From contig CAZVRJ010000001.1 in assembly GCA_964629885.1 (NCBI GenBank), positions 73,292 to 137,291 of the forward strand: 64,000 nt of DNA, in the 5' to 3' direction. The position numbers were made by a program, and so were the translations under genes. Shown here piece after piece: positions 52,960-62,294 of this stretch. The notes under the pieces were generated by a model. The model saw nothing but the letters and a program-made list of their open reading frames with translations, searched no databases and had not been told where the DNA came from. Source of the stretch: CAYWCV01 sp964629885 (GTDB lineage: Bacteria > Bacteroidota > Rhodothermia > Balneolales > CAYWCV01). Position 1 is the stretch's first letter. Every line of letters begins with the position of its first letter.

Positions 52960-54096
52960 ATGTTAAAACAATCTTTCCACAGCGTATGCGCATGGACCTT
53001 CAATTCAGGCAAGGGTGGATTTACACCCGGCAATATTCGTCCAAGTTGGGCTAACGACAAGTTAAATACCGTCGCCAAAATCCAACTTGTCAAAGACAAA
53101 ATCATCCCCCGCTTACCGGAGCATATCGTACTCGGGTTTGAAATGCACTACGATTACGAGTTCGACGACAAGAATGCAGCACGTATATCGGATGCTCTTT
53201 CAGAGACTGGAATCCCTGTGGCCATGACTACCCCCGGGCTTCATCCTCACATGGGGTACGGTGGCCCGGCGTCGTTAGACCCAAGCGAACGAGTCTGGGC
53301 AGAGCGTTACACGCGACGTACCATCGAAATCACCTACGAAACGTTCAAAACCAACTGGCATCCGGTTCACGCACCCACTTTAGTGTTATGGAACGGCTCA
53401 TGGGGTTACGATTTGGGGACCCCTGCCGTCAAGCAGATGATGCAGCACCTCAAGGAAGGAATTGCCGGCCTTGTCAAGTTTGAAGCTGGTTTGGGAGGTG
53501 AGCTTTATTGGGGGTTGGAGCCAAAGCCGAACGAAGGGCATCCTGCCATGTTGCTCCCTACGGTGGCAAGCGCTATTGCTTTTTGGTATAAGCTGCGCGA
53601 TGAATTTGGAATCAGCCTCGACAAGAAAGGTGTCAACAAAGAAATTGGCCACTCCGAAATGATCGGCTTGGATGCCATCATCGATACGGTCGAGGAATTG
53701 GATCATGGAATGATGACTCACTCGCACCTGAATAGCCAGGGATATAACGACGGCATCATATTGGGTGGGCCCGGCAAATTTGATATTGACCACGGTGTAA
53801 GGGTCAATGGATTTAATATATCGATAGCTCGTCTCATGCAGGATGCCGGTTATGTACGTTGGAAAGGCCACGATATGCAACCGCGTCCATACGACAACGA
53901 GCAACAGGCAGTCGACAGGGTGGTGCGGAGCATCTTGAGCTGGGAGGCGTGCGAACACACCGCAAAAGGTCTCGACATGGCAACGTTGAACACGCTTCTT
54001 ATAAACCGTGAGTCGGCGAAAGCCGAAGACATGATGATGGATGCCGTGAGTGATGCCATCCGATACTTTCGGTCGATATACAATGTGGGTGTTTGA
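52960..54096 (+). CDS. Xylose isomerase-like TIM-barrel protein
   Basis: A 378-residue TIM-barrel isomerase that most likely turns xylose into xylulose for the preceding kinase. Features include WTFNSGKGGFTPGNIRPSW, VLWNGSWGYDLGTPAVK, a substrate/metal region LYWGLEPKPNEGHP and SHLNSQGYNDGI. It is divergent from the best-known XylA types (class II is about 440 residues), so the sugar could differ. I leave the symbol empty. It lies 10 bases after xylB. Confidence 0.78.
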   Translation: MLKQSFHSVCAWTFNSGKGGFTPGNIRPSWANDKLNTVAKIQLVKDKIIPRLPEHIVLGFEMHYDYEFDDKNAARISDALSETGIPVAMTTPGLHPHMGYGGPASLDPSERVWAERYTRRTIEITYETFKTNWHPVHAPTLVLWNGSWGYDLGTPAVKQMMQHLKEGIAGLVKFEAGLGGELYWGLEPKPNEGHPAMLLPTVASAIAFWYKLRDEFGISLDKKGVNKEIGHSEMIGLDAIIDTVEELDHGMMTHSHLNSQGYNDGIILGGPGKFDIDHGVRVNGFNISIARLMQDAGYVRWKGHDMQPRPYDNEQQAVDRVVRSILSWEACEHTAKGLDMATLNTLLINRESAKAEDMMMDAVSDAIRYFRSIYNVGV

Positions 54097-54219
54097 CTAG
54101 AAAAGTCCAACGACGGTGATATCTCCTGCATCTTTTCTGAAGTGTAGTCGTAGAATGAAGTCATATCATCTACAGACGGCTTAAACCCACGTATTGTGGG
54201 CCCTGCGGGGGATTCTAAC

Positions 54220-55491
54220 ATGTCAAACATACATCGCCAAGGTAAGCGAATTCGCTTGCCGCTGATATTGCTATCTCTTTTCCTCATGGTCTTTGTCTCC
54301 AGCAGCCAGATCATGATTATGGTGCCTTTGTTGCCCATGATCGGTGAGAGTTTGAACATTTCTACCACATTGTTGGGTACGCTCTTTTCAGGTTCTGCAA
54401 TCATGGTTGGCATTTTTGCCCTGTTCATGGGACCAATATCCGACAGAATTGGCCGTCGTAGGGTTCTAGTGTACGGTACACTTACGATGTCGCTTGCATT
54501 GGCGTTACACGCCTTTGCCGTAGGATTTTGGTCGCTAATGGCGATTCGGTTATTTGCTGGCGCTGCTGCTGGCATGTTGAGCGGTGCTGCTGTGTCGTTC
54601 GTTGGCGATTTCTTTCCGCCCGAGCGACGTGGATGGGCCAACGGCTGGATCATGAGCGGAGGTGCGGCTGGACAAATAATTGGTATCCCGCTTGGAACCA
54701 TACTGGCCAATGACACAATGTTCTTCATACCATTTGTAATGTTTGCCGTGGTCATGGCCATTGTTGCCATCATGGTAATTCTTTTTGTACCACAGCCCGC
54801 AGTCGACCTGAACAAAAACCCACTCACTATCCCATCGGTACTGTCGCAATATAAAAGGATACTTATCACGCCAGGGGTATTCTTTGGAGGACTCGTTTTT
54901 GCGATGATGTATTTCGGACTATCCATATTCCTAATCTATCTGCCGTCTTGGCTCGAAGATGTAGGTTGCTCTAATTGCGATCAGATAGCATTCATGTTTC
55001 TGGTTGGCGGTGTAGCCAACTTGGTGGCTGGCCCTATATCGGGTACTCTGTCCGACAGGATCGGCCGGAAAGGCATCGTGCTTTTTTCGTGCTTAGGAAC
55101 AGCGTTTGTTATGGTTTTATCGAACTGGATGAACGAGAGCCTCCTCTTCTCATTCATATTGTTTGCCGTTGCAATGGCGCTTTTGGCAATGCGGACGAGT
55201 CCGTATCAATCTCTTATAAGTGGTTATGTATCGTCGGGAGACCGCGGCACAATGATGAGCCTTTGTGTCTCGATGGGCCAGGTCGGCATGACTGCTGCAG
55301 GATTGGTGTCGGGACTTTTGTACACCAATTTCGGATTTTGGGGAAATAGCATAATAGGTGCCGTAACTCTGATGATGGCAGGATTAATGGTTTGGCACCT
55401 GATGCCCGAAGAAATAAGCACAACCCGTGCCGTGGCATCCAACGATAATGAGACATTAGCAATGGAGTTGGTGCCTATTCCGAGGAAATGA
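54220..55491 (+). CDS. MFS transporter 1
   Basis: A 423-residue major facilitator protein with about 12 hydrophobic segments and the loop 2-3 signature GPISDRIGRRRVLVYG, repeated in the second half as GTLSDRIGRKG. Closely similar to the next gene. The ATG at 54220 (MSNIHRQGK) is preferred to the in-frame GTG at 54196. It follows the xylose-isomerase-like gene by 123 bases, so it may or may not be a sugar porter; drug-type DHA1 transporters look alike. Confidence 0.88.
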   Translation: MSNIHRQGKRIRLPLILLSLFLMVFVSSSQIMIMVPLLPMIGESLNISTTLLGTLFSGSAIMVGIFALFMGPISDRIGRRRVLVYGTLTMSLALALHAFAVGFWSLMAIRLFAGAAAGMLSGAAVSFVGDFFPPERRGWANGWIMSGGAAGQIIGIPLGTILANDTMFFIPFVMFAVVMAIVAIMVILFVPQPAVDLNKNPLTIPSVLSQYKRILITPGVFFGGLVFAMMYFGLSIFLIYLPSWLEDVGCSNCDQIAFMFLVGGVANLVAGPISGTLSDRIGRKGIVLFSCLGTAFVMVLSNWMNESLLFSFILFAVAMALLAMRTSPYQSLISGYVSSGDRGTMMSLCVSMGQVGMTAAGLVSGLLYTNFGFWGNSIIGAVTLMMAGLMVWHLMPEEISTTRAVASNDNETLAMELVPIPRK

Positions 55492-55571
55492 ATCTTTTTG
55501 CAGGCTTTATCGTTGATAGGTCGTACATTTGTTTACAACAATAAAGTAAAGAGGTTCATATCACACCACCA

Positions 55572-56888
55572 TTGAACCCTCCCGAGTCGAAACCCGCTAA
55601 GTTGGGGGATTTTTGGATCTTGTTACCCCTCTGGCTAATGATTTTTTCAGCCAGTAGCCAGATCATGATTATTGCCCCGATTTTGCCCCAGTTAGGGCTA
55701 CAACTGAACATCCCAGAAGCGGTACAGGGTACACTCATCACGGCATACGCCTTTATGGTGGGCTTATTTGCACTGATCATGGGGCCAGTTTCCGACCGTA
55801 TCGGACGCCGGCGAATACTTCTTTATGGCACGCTCGCCATGACCATCGCCCTCGCTTTGCATGCCGTCGCTACAGGATATACCTCGATGTTGATCATTCG
55901 TGCTATTGCCGGTGCCGCAGGTGGTGTACTGAGTGGCTCGGCGGTATCGTACATTGGCGACTACTTTCCTTATGAGCGCAGGGGTTGGGCTAACGGATGG
56001 GTTATGAGCGGCGCCGCCACTGGGCAAATTGTTGGTATCCCGCTCGGTACCATCCTATCGGAGTCCATTGCTTTTTACGCCCCATTCCTTTTGTTTTCGG
56101 CCTCAATGGCCATCACGTTTGTATTTGTTTGGAAGTTCCTGCCACAGCCAAACGTTGAGAGAAACACGACCCCGATGGGTATCGGTGGCGCATTGAGGCA
56201 ATACAGCACAATGTTGCAGCGTAGCGATGTTGCGGCAGCGAGTTTGGCATACTTTGTGATGTTCTTAAGTATTTCGATGTATGTCGTGTATTTGCCCACA
56301 TGGCTCACCGAGACATTCAATATTGGTGCCCGAGATATTGCGACCATGTTTTTGATAGGTGGTGTGGCCAATGTAATTACGGGTCCACAAGCCGGTCGTA
56401 TTTCCGACAGAATTGGACGTAAGCGAATGATCCTGATATCGTGCATTGGCACCTCGATAGTAATGTTCAGTACAACGTATGTAGTTGTGCAATTCTCGAT
56501 AGTCTATGCGCTATTTTTCGTAATCATGGTGCTTGTGGCCATGAGAATAAGCCCATTTCAGGCACTCTTGAGCGAAATTGTGGCTGGAAATAACAGAGGC
56601 GCATTGATGTCTCTTACGGTTTCGTTGGGTCAAGTAGGCTTTGGTGCCGGTGGAGCATTGGCCGGACTGACCTATACCATGAGCGGATATGCCAGTAACA
56701 CGATCTTCTCGGCCATATTTGTCCTTGCAGCCGGAATTATTATCTATCGCTACATACCTGAGCCTCAACTAAAGAAAACAAGTATATCACCAAAGGGTGC
56801 AATGTTTGGTGCCGCTTTCAGAAATAAATCAGATAAACAAAAATCAGAACCCATCGTGAAGAGAGGCGAATTAACTGAAATCGGATAG
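55572..56888 (+). CDS. MFS transporter 2 (tandem paralogue)
   Basis: A 438-residue paralogue of MFS transporter 1: GPVSDRIGRRRILLYGT, SYIGDYFPYERRGWANGW and GRISDRIGRKRM all align with the upstream gene. The start is a TTG at 55572; the first membrane helix begins near residue 14. The C-terminal tail is charged. It lies 80 bases after MFS 1. Substrate unknown. Confidence 0.86.
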   Translation: MNPPESKPAKLGDFWILLPLWLMIFSASSQIMIIAPILPQLGLQLNIPEAVQGTLITAYAFMVGLFALIMGPVSDRIGRRRILLYGTLAMTIALALHAVATGYTSMLIIRAIAGAAGGVLSGSAVSYIGDYFPYERRGWANGWVMSGAATGQIVGIPLGTILSESIAFYAPFLLFSASMAITFVFVWKFLPQPNVERNTTPMGIGGALRQYSTMLQRSDVAAASLAYFVMFLSISMYVVYLPTWLTETFNIGARDIATMFLIGGVANVITGPQAGRISDRIGRKRMILISCIGTSIVMFSTTYVVVQFSIVYALFFVIMVLVAMRISPFQALLSEIVAGNNRGALMSLTVSLGQVGFGAGGALAGLTYTMSGYASNTIFSAIFVLAAGIIIYRYIPEPQLKKTSISPKGAMFGAAFRNKSDKQKSEPIVKRGELTEIG

Positions 56889-56909
56889 ATTTTAGTATTA
56901 TTGATAACT

Positions 56910-58190
56910 ATGCTCGTAGAACTATTTATAATTCTAGGCCTAATAGCGTTGAACGGCATCTTTTCGATGTCTGAAATCGCTTTGGTATCATCTAGGAAAG
57001 CTCGTCTCGAAATACTCAGAAAGAAAGGCAGCAAGGGAGCCGAGGTTGCTAGCGCGCTGCTCGATGAACCGACGCGTTTCTTGTCGACCGTTCAAATCGG
57101 TATTACGCTCATCGGCATCCTCACCGGTTTGTTCTCGGGTGCACAGATTGCTACCGAGTTGGGTGCATGGATAGGAACGTATCCCGCTTTGGCCGCCTAC
57201 TCGAACATCATCGCCACAACCATTGTTGTGTTGATTGTCACATATTTGACATTAGTGTTCGGCGAGTTGATTCCCAAACGGCTAGGTATGGGAAATCCAG
57301 AAAGAATCGCTTCCTTTGTTGCCGTACCCATGAGCTTCGTTTCGATGGTGTCGAGGCCGTTTGTGAGCCTTTTGAGCGCATCGACGCATTTGATCTACCG
57401 TCTGATGAATATTCAGGCCGATGACAACAAAGTAACCGAAGAAGAGATTCTCGCACTCATCGACGAGGGCACGACATCTGGCTCGGTTGAGGAGATTGAA
57501 CAGGACATCATGGAGAACATCTTTTATTTGGGCGATAAGCGCCTCGAATCATTGATGACACATATATCAGATGTGATCACCATCGAGTCGACAGCAACCT
57601 ACGAAGATGTGCTCGGGGTGTTTCGAGAACATAAGTTCTCCACATATCCCGTCCATGAGGACGAAAAGGACCGCATTATTGGTCTCATATCCATAAAAGA
57701 AGTTTTTTCCATCACTGATACGAAGGATTTTTCGGTTAAATCAATCCTAAGACCAATCCACTTTTTCCCTGAGTACACGAGGTCATACAAGGTGCTCGAA
57801 ACGTTCATGGAATCGAAAATTCACCACGGAATCATAGTCGACGAATTTGGTAGTCTGCTTGGTTTGGTGACCATGAACGACCTCCTGAACGACTTGGTCG
57901 GCAATTTGTCGGAAGAGGAATCAATTTCCTATGAGTTTACCCAACGGGATGAAAATTCATGGCTTGTCGATGGGATGTATCCTTTCATTGATCTTCTAAA
58001 GAAGTTTGATATTGACGATGAGCCATACCGAAGTGCACATTTCCACACAGTTGCTGGTTTTATGATAAATAAGCTGAAAAAACTACCAGAAACTGGCGAT
58101 GTGGTTAACTGGAAGACCTACAAAATGGAGGTGGTCGACATGGACCACAGGCGTGTCGATAAGATTATGATATCTAGATTAGAGCTTTAG
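56910..58190 (+). CDS. HlyC/CorC-family protein (DUF21-CBS-CorC)
   Basis: A 426-residue membrane protein. The N-terminal DUF21 domain has three to four helices (LVELFIILGLIALNGIFSMSEIALVSS; TIVVLIVTYLTLVFGELIPKRLG). Two CBS domains follow (MTHISDVITI, FPEYTRSYKVLETF and HHGIIVDEFGSLLGLVTM) and a C-terminal CorC domain (FTQRDENSWLVDG). The family is linked to Mg/Co transport. The ATG at 56910 is used; a TTG lies 9 bases earlier. Confidence 0.9.
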   Translation: MLVELFIILGLIALNGIFSMSEIALVSSRKARLEILRKKGSKGAEVASALLDEPTRFLSTVQIGITLIGILTGLFSGAQIATELGAWIGTYPALAAYSNIIATTIVVLIVTYLTLVFGELIPKRLGMGNPERIASFVAVPMSFVSMVSRPFVSLLSASTHLIYRLMNIQADDNKVTEEEILALIDEGTTSGSVEEIEQDIMENIFYLGDKRLESLMTHISDVITIESTATYEDVLGVFREHKFSTYPVHEDEKDRIIGLISIKEVFSITDTKDFSVKSILRPIHFFPEYTRSYKVLETFMESKIHHGIIVDEFGSLLGLVTMNDLLNDLVGNLSEEESISYEFTQRDENSWLVDGMYPFIDLLKKFDIDDEPYRSAHFHTVAGFMINKLKKLPETGDVVNWKTYKMEVVDMDHRRVDKIMISRLEL

Positions 58191-58296
58191 CTAGAGCCGT
58201 TCACGTGGTGCTAAGGCACCTATGCTCATGAATTGTTATCTTATGCGTTCATAGAGCATTTATTATTGCTTTTCCGCACCTATCAATAACACATTT

Positions 58297-58692
58297 ATGA
58301 TGAAGAAGTTTATCCCAGTAGTAGCCCTCGTATTCGCACTTGGTGCATGTTCTGCATCAGCACCCGACACGACCGAATCGACAGAGGCCCCAGTGGTTCA
58401 GGCCGCTGAAACCATCACCCTGAGCATCTCAGGCATGGACTGTGACGGATGCGTCAAGTCGGTAACCGAAGCGCTTAAAGGCGTTGAAGGTGTTGCTGAG
58501 GTAGAGGTATCTCTCGACAATCAGACGGCTACTGTAAAAGGTGGCAGCCTCGATATCATGAAGCTCGCCGCAGCGGTTGACGAAGCTGGCTACGGTGCCA
58601 TGCCTTTTGACCCAGACGCCCCACTTGCACCTGCCGACAGCACAAAGAAGCATGAGCACGGCGAAGGCCACGAACACGGCGAAAATCACTGA
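58297..58692 (+). CDS. HMA-domain metal-binding lipoprotein with His-rich tail
   Basis: A 131-residue lipoprotein: lipobox ALGAC (Cys18), an Ala/Glu/Thr-rich linker, an HMA domain with the metal motif GMDCDGC (Cys49, Cys52), and a tail KKHEHGEGHEHGENH. Normally the HMA fold binds Cu(I) or similar ions in the cytoplasm. Here it is predicted in the envelope, so it may scavenge or hand over copper or zinc. No transporter or regulator is adjacent. Confidence 0.87.
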   Translation: MMKKFIPVVALVFALGACSASAPDTTESTEAPVVQAAETITLSISGMDCDGCVKSVTEALKGVEGVAEVEVSLDNQTATVKGGSLDIMKLAAAVDEAGYGAMPFDPDAPLAPADSTKKHEHGEGHEHGENH

Positions 58693-58700
58693 TCTGAATA

Positions 58701-59273
58701 TCAGACCTTCAACGCTGTTCTGACTTTTTGCAGCACGACACAAGTCTTGCCATCGTCGATGATTCCATCGTCAAGCATGGCAAGTGCTTGGGTCAGTGGC
58801 ATCCTTACGGTTTCGACGAATTCGTCCTCGTCGGTGTTGCTATCCGATTCTTTTAGTCCTCGGGCAACAAAAATGTGGATAATCTCGTCGCAGAAGCCGA
58901 TCGCAGGATAGAAATGTCCGATTTTCTTTAAATCGGTGGCCTCAAGGCCGGTTTCTTCAAGCAGCTCGCGTCGGGCGGTCTCTTCGATTGGCTCGCCCAG
59001 ATCGATCTTCCCTGCTGGTACCTCCCAGAACATTTTTGCCGGACCATAACGGTATTGGCGTAAAAGCAGCGTATCGCCGTTTTCGAAGATAGGCACAATT
59101 GCACACGCACCCGGATGTTTGATCCACTCTCTACGAGCAGTGGTTCCATTGGGCATTTTGGATACGTCTTCGTGAACCTTTAGTAGGTTGCCGTCGTAAA
59201 CCAATTTGGAGGATAAACGCGCTTCCGAGAAATTATCGAGTCCATCGTTCAGGTCTGGTATAGATTGATTCAT
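58701..59273 (-). CDS. Nudix hydrolase, ADP-ribose pyrophosphatase-like
   Basis: A 190-residue NUDIX enzyme. The Nudix box at 88-110 fits GX5EX7REUXEEXGU exactly. The N-terminal half resembles NudF-type ADP-ribose pyrophosphatases (HPGACAIVPIFENGDTLLLRQYR). It lies between the HMA lipoprotein and the CDP-alcohol transferase, opposite in orientation to both. Substrate not certain. Confidence 0.88.
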   Translation of the reverse strand: MNQSIPDLNDGLDNFSEARLSSKLVYDGNLLKVHEDVSKMPNGTTARREWIKHPGACAIVPIFENGDTLLLRQYRYGPAKMFWEVPAGKIDLGEPIEETARRELLEETGLEATDLKKIGHFYPAIGFCDEIIHIFVARGLKESDSNTDEDEFVETVRMPLTQALAMLDDGIIDDGKTCVVLQKVRTALKV

Positions 59274-59357
59274 ATCAATTCGACGATTTGGGTGTACCGA
59301 AGGAGTGTGTATTTCCGTATCCTTGCAACAATCGCATAAAATTAGCCATTCGGCAAC

Positions 59358-59945
59358 GTGGAAGCATCTAAAAATATCGATGGGAAGGTAATCGAGGTAA
59401 AAAAGGACTTAATTACCCTTTCGAACCTTGTATCGTTCTCGCGGATGCTCGTTCCTATACCTCTTGCGATCATGGGTCCACCCGAAGGTAGCCCAGATTT
59501 GGTGTTTACGCTTCTTGTTGTTTGGGCCATTTTGAGCGATTTTCTCGACGGAATGTTGGCGCGCTGGATGAACCAAGTTTCGGAGCTTGGCAAAGTCCTT
59601 GATCCGATAGCCGACAAAGTATGCGCGGCGTTGCTCTTCATTTATGCAGTGTGGATCGGACGTATCCCAAGTTGGTTCCTAGCGGTTCTCTTAGGACGAG
59701 ATCTGCTCATTCTGTTAGGGTCGTGGGTGATACTGAGCAAGCACCGAAAAGTGGCGATGTCGGTCATGTCGGGCAAGGTCACAGTGAACGTTCTCGCTGT
59801 ATTGTGGATTGTGGTTATGTATTTCCCCAATGCGGGCGCCTGGGCCACATTCCTCATGGGTTTATCGTTGTTAATGATGGTATATTCCACATCGGAATAC
59901 GTATGGCGCTATTTACAGATCGAGCAAGGCGCAAGATATAATTAG
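59358..59945 (+). CDS. CDP-alcohol phosphatidyltransferase
   Basis: Membrane enzyme of phospholipid synthesis, probably a phosphatidylglycerophosphate synthase. The family motif DGx2ARx8Gx3Dx3D reads DGMLARWMNQVSELGKVLDPIADK. About five hydrophobic segments, 195 aa. The start is GTG at 59358; no better ATG is present. It lies 8 bases before ftsY, probably in one operon. The exact alcohol is unresolved. Confidence 0.88.
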   Translation: MEASKNIDGKVIEVKKDLITLSNLVSFSRMLVPIPLAIMGPPEGSPDLVFTLLVVWAILSDFLDGMLARWMNQVSELGKVLDPIADKVCAALLFIYAVWIGRIPSWFLAVLLGRDLLILLGSWVILSKHRKVAMSVMSGKVTVNVLAVLWIVVMYFPNAGAWATFLMGLSLLMMVYSTSEYVWRYLQIEQGARYN

Positions 59946-59953
59946 ATACTATT

Positions 59954-60913
59954 ATGGGATTTTTTGAACGTTTAGGTTTTAAGAAGAAGGAGACGGTAGA
60001 GCAGGGCTTGGAAAAGAGCCGCGAGGGCTTGCTATCGAAGCTTGGCAAGGTAGTGATGGGTAAGGACCAAGTCGACGATGAGGTTCTTGACCAGCTTGAG
60101 GAGGTCTTAGTTACTTCAGACGTGGGCGTTAGCACAACGTTGAAGATCATCGACAAACTTCAGGCCCGAGTGAAACGCGACAAGTATGTGTCGACATCCG
60201 ACCTGCATAAGATCTTACGTGAAGAAGTATCAGAGTTACTCAAGCCACAAGATGCCAACCGTCCGGCCGATTTCGATGCCGAGTTCCCGAACAAGCCCCA
60301 TGTGATCATGGTGGTGGGTGTGAACGGTGTTGGCAAGACCACGACCATCGGCAAATTGGCAAGTATGTACAGATTAGCCGGGAAGAGTGTGCTTCTTGGT
60401 GCTGCCGATACCTTCCGAGCCGCAGCAGTATCGCAGCTCACCGTGTGGAGCGAACGTGCTGGTGTGGGCATTATCCAGCAAGGACAGGGAGCCGATCCCG
60501 CTTCGGTCGCTTTCGACGCCGTACAAGCCGCAGAAGCCCGAAACGTGGATGTGCTCATCGTCGACACGGCAGGACGTCTCCACAACAAGTTGACCTTGAT
60601 GAACGAGCTGGGCAAGATCAAGCGGGTTATGAGCAAAGTGATCGACACGGCACCGCACGAGGTGATCTTGGTGCTCGACGGGTCTACCGGTCAGAATGCC
60701 ATTCTGCAGGCTAAGGCCTTTACCCAGGTGGTTGATATTACAGGCCTGGCCATTACCAAACTCGACGGCACTGCTAAGGGCGGCATCGTGATCGCCATCA
60801 GCGACGAACTGAGCGTGCCTGTGAAGTACATCGGAGTGGGCGAGAAGATCGGCGATCTTCAAGTCTTCGACCGAGAAGCCTTTGTCGACGCATTGTTTGG
60901 CGAGCGCCTCTGA
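59954..60913 (+). CDS. ftsY: Signal recognition particle receptor FtsY
   Basis: GTPase that receives SRP-ribosome complexes at the membrane. P-loop GVNGVGKT (122-129), DTAGRLHNK, TKLDGTAKGG and a C-terminal VGEKIGDLQVFDREAFVDALF. At 319 residues it lacks the long acidic A domain of enterobacterial FtsY, with a short amphipathic N-terminus (MGFFERLGFKKKE) likely for membrane contact. A repeat-rich spacer follows. Confidence 0.96.
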   Translation: MGFFERLGFKKKETVEQGLEKSREGLLSKLGKVVMGKDQVDDEVLDQLEEVLVTSDVGVSTTLKIIDKLQARVKRDKYVSTSDLHKILREEVSELLKPQDANRPADFDAEFPNKPHVIMVVGVNGVGKTTTIGKLASMYRLAGKSVLLGAADTFRAAAVSQLTVWSERAGVGIIQQGQGADPASVAFDAVQAAEARNVDVLIVDTAGRLHNKLTLMNELGKIKRVMSKVIDTAPHEVILVLDGSTGQNAILQAKAFTQVVDITGLAITKLDGTAKGGIVIAISDELSVPVKYIGVGEKIGDLQVFDREAFVDALFGERL

Positions 60914-61067
60914 CCGCGGAAGAGTGAGCGCGGAAAAGATGACCGTGGATCTATATGATCAATAAGATCATAAGATAGAAGAGTGACCGTAGATCGATAA
61001 GAGGAAGAATGACCGTAGATCTATACGATCGATAAGATCATAGAATGGAATAGTGAGCGTATCTACT
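60912..61067. repeat. Degenerate direct repeats after ftsY (26-44 base units)
   Basis: Units begin GACCGYRGAT or GAGCG. The units at 60941-60984 and 61011-61054 are each 44 bases and very alike. Shorter related units lie at 60912-60940 (29 bases) and 60985-61010 (26 bases), with a partial one at 61055. Internal AAGATCAT and ATCGATAA motifs recur. Non-coding apart from the last two bases of ftsY. The origin is unknown; it looks like tandem amplification with drift. Confidence 0.8.
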
Positions 61068-61070
61068 TAA

Positions 61071-61105
61071 AAAAAAAGGCCTGTCAACATCGACAAGCCT
61101 TTTTA
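61071..61105. terminator. Bidirectional terminator between ftsY and metK
   Basis: AAAAAGGCCTGTC / GACAAGCCTTTTT with one mismatch and an A/T run on both sides. It can stop ftsY (rightward) and metK (leftward). Confidence 0.85.
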
Positions 61106-61108
61106 AAA

Positions 61109-61142
61109 TCACTAATCACTAATCACTAGTCACTAGTCACTA
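61109..61142. repeat. 7-base tandem repeat (TCACTAA/G)
   Basis: Two copies of TCACTAA, two of TCACTAG and a final TCACTA, ending 3 bases before the metK stop codon. It is the same unit length as the array at 3828 but a different sequence. Confidence 0.9.
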
Positions 61143-61145
61143 CCC

Positions 61146-62294
61146 TCACACCATCGCCTTGAGCTTATCGACGTAGTTGAGCTTCTCCCAAGGGAACTCT
61201 GGGCGACCAAAGTGTCCGTAGGCGGCTGTGTTGCGGTAGATTGGACGCTTGAGGTCAAAGCGCTTGATGATCTCTGCTGGACGGCAGTCGAACAGCACGC
61301 TCACGATGGAGCTGAGTTTGAGGTCGTCGATCGTGCCGGTTCCGTAGGTGTTCACGCTGATCGAAACGGGCTTGGCGACTCCGATGGCATATGCCAGCTG
61401 CACGAGGCAGCGGTCGGCCAGTCCTGCAGCAACAACGTTTTTGGCGATGTGGCGGGCTGCATAAGCGGCGCTGCGGTCAACTTTGGATGGATCTTTGCCA
61501 GAGAAGGCGCCACCGCCGTGTGCACCGTGCCCGCCGTAGGTGTCGACGATGATCTTGCGTCCTGTTAGTCCGGTGTCGCCATGTGGTCCACCGATCACGA
61601 AATTACCGGTCGGATTGATGTGGTAGATCGTGTCTTTATCCAACAGGTTGGCGGGGATTACACGTGGAATCAAGATGGTCTTGATGTCGTGGTGAATCTG
61701 CGACTGTTCTACATTCTCGTCGTGCTGTGTAGAGATGACGATTGTATCGATGCGGAACGGTTTGCCATTCTCGTCGTACTCAACGGTGACTTGGCTCTTG
61801 CTGTCGGGAGCCAGGTACGGCATCAGGTTCGTGTGCTTGCGGATATTGGCCAATTCGCGAACAAGATCGTGCGAATACTGTATCGACATCGGCATGTACT
61901 GCTCGGTCTCGGTGCAAGCGTAGCCGAACATCATGCCCTGGTCGCCAGCGCCCTGCTCTTTTTTAGAGTCGCTGTCAACGCCTTGGGCGATGTCGGAACT
62001 CTGCTTGTGGATGCTCACCAACACGCCGCACGAGTCGCCATCGAAACGGTAGCTAGCTTTGGTGTATCCGATATCGTTTATGACTTTGCGAACCAAGTCT
62101 TGCACTTCGATGTACGCTTCGGTGGTTACTTCCCCTGAAATAACGGCCAAACCGGTGGTTACAAGGGTCTCGACGGCCACACGGGAATTTGGATCCGCTT
62201 TGAGCATAGCATCGAGGATGGCATCCGATATCTGATCTGCAACCTTGTCGGGATGCCCTTCAGAAACGGACTCCGATGTAAATAATCTCTTCAT
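61146..62294 (-). CDS. metK: S-adenosylmethionine synthetase
   Basis: Makes SAM from methionine and ATP. Motifs: SVSEGHPDKVADQISDAILD, GAGDQGMMFGYA, YGGHGAHGGGAFSGKDPSKVDRSAAYAAR. Length 382 aa, as expected. Monocistronic; no SAM riboswitch-like structure is evident in its 120-base upstream gap. Confidence 0.97.
   Translation of the reverse strand: MKRLFTSESVSEGHPDKVADQISDAILDAMLKADPNSRVAVETLVTTGLAVISGEVTTEAYIEVQDLVRKVINDIGYTKASYRFDGDSCGVLVSIHKQSSDIAQGVDSDSKKEQGAGDQGMMFGYACTETEQYMPMSIQYSHDLVRELANIRKHTNLMPYLAPDSKSQVTVEYDENGKPFRIDTIVISTQHDENVEQSQIHHDIKTILIPRVIPANLLDKDTIYHINPTGNFVIGGPHGDTGLTGRKIIVDTYGGHGAHGGGAFSGKDPSKVDRSAAYAARHIAKNVVAAGLADRCLVQLAYAIGVAKPVSISVNTYGTGTIDDLKLSSIVSVLFDCRPAEIIKRFDLKRPIYRNTAAYGHFGRPEFPWEKLNYVDKLKAMV

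Noticed and set aside
53850..54926. 358-codon open frame on the minus strand across the xylose-isomerase-like gene end and MFS 1
   Set aside because: It is antisense to two genes with clear family homology and its translation is Met/Thr/Ser-rich without a recognisable fold.
60912..61067. CRISPR array
   Set aside because: The units are degenerate and contiguous, with no unique spacers of constant length and no cas genes nearby.
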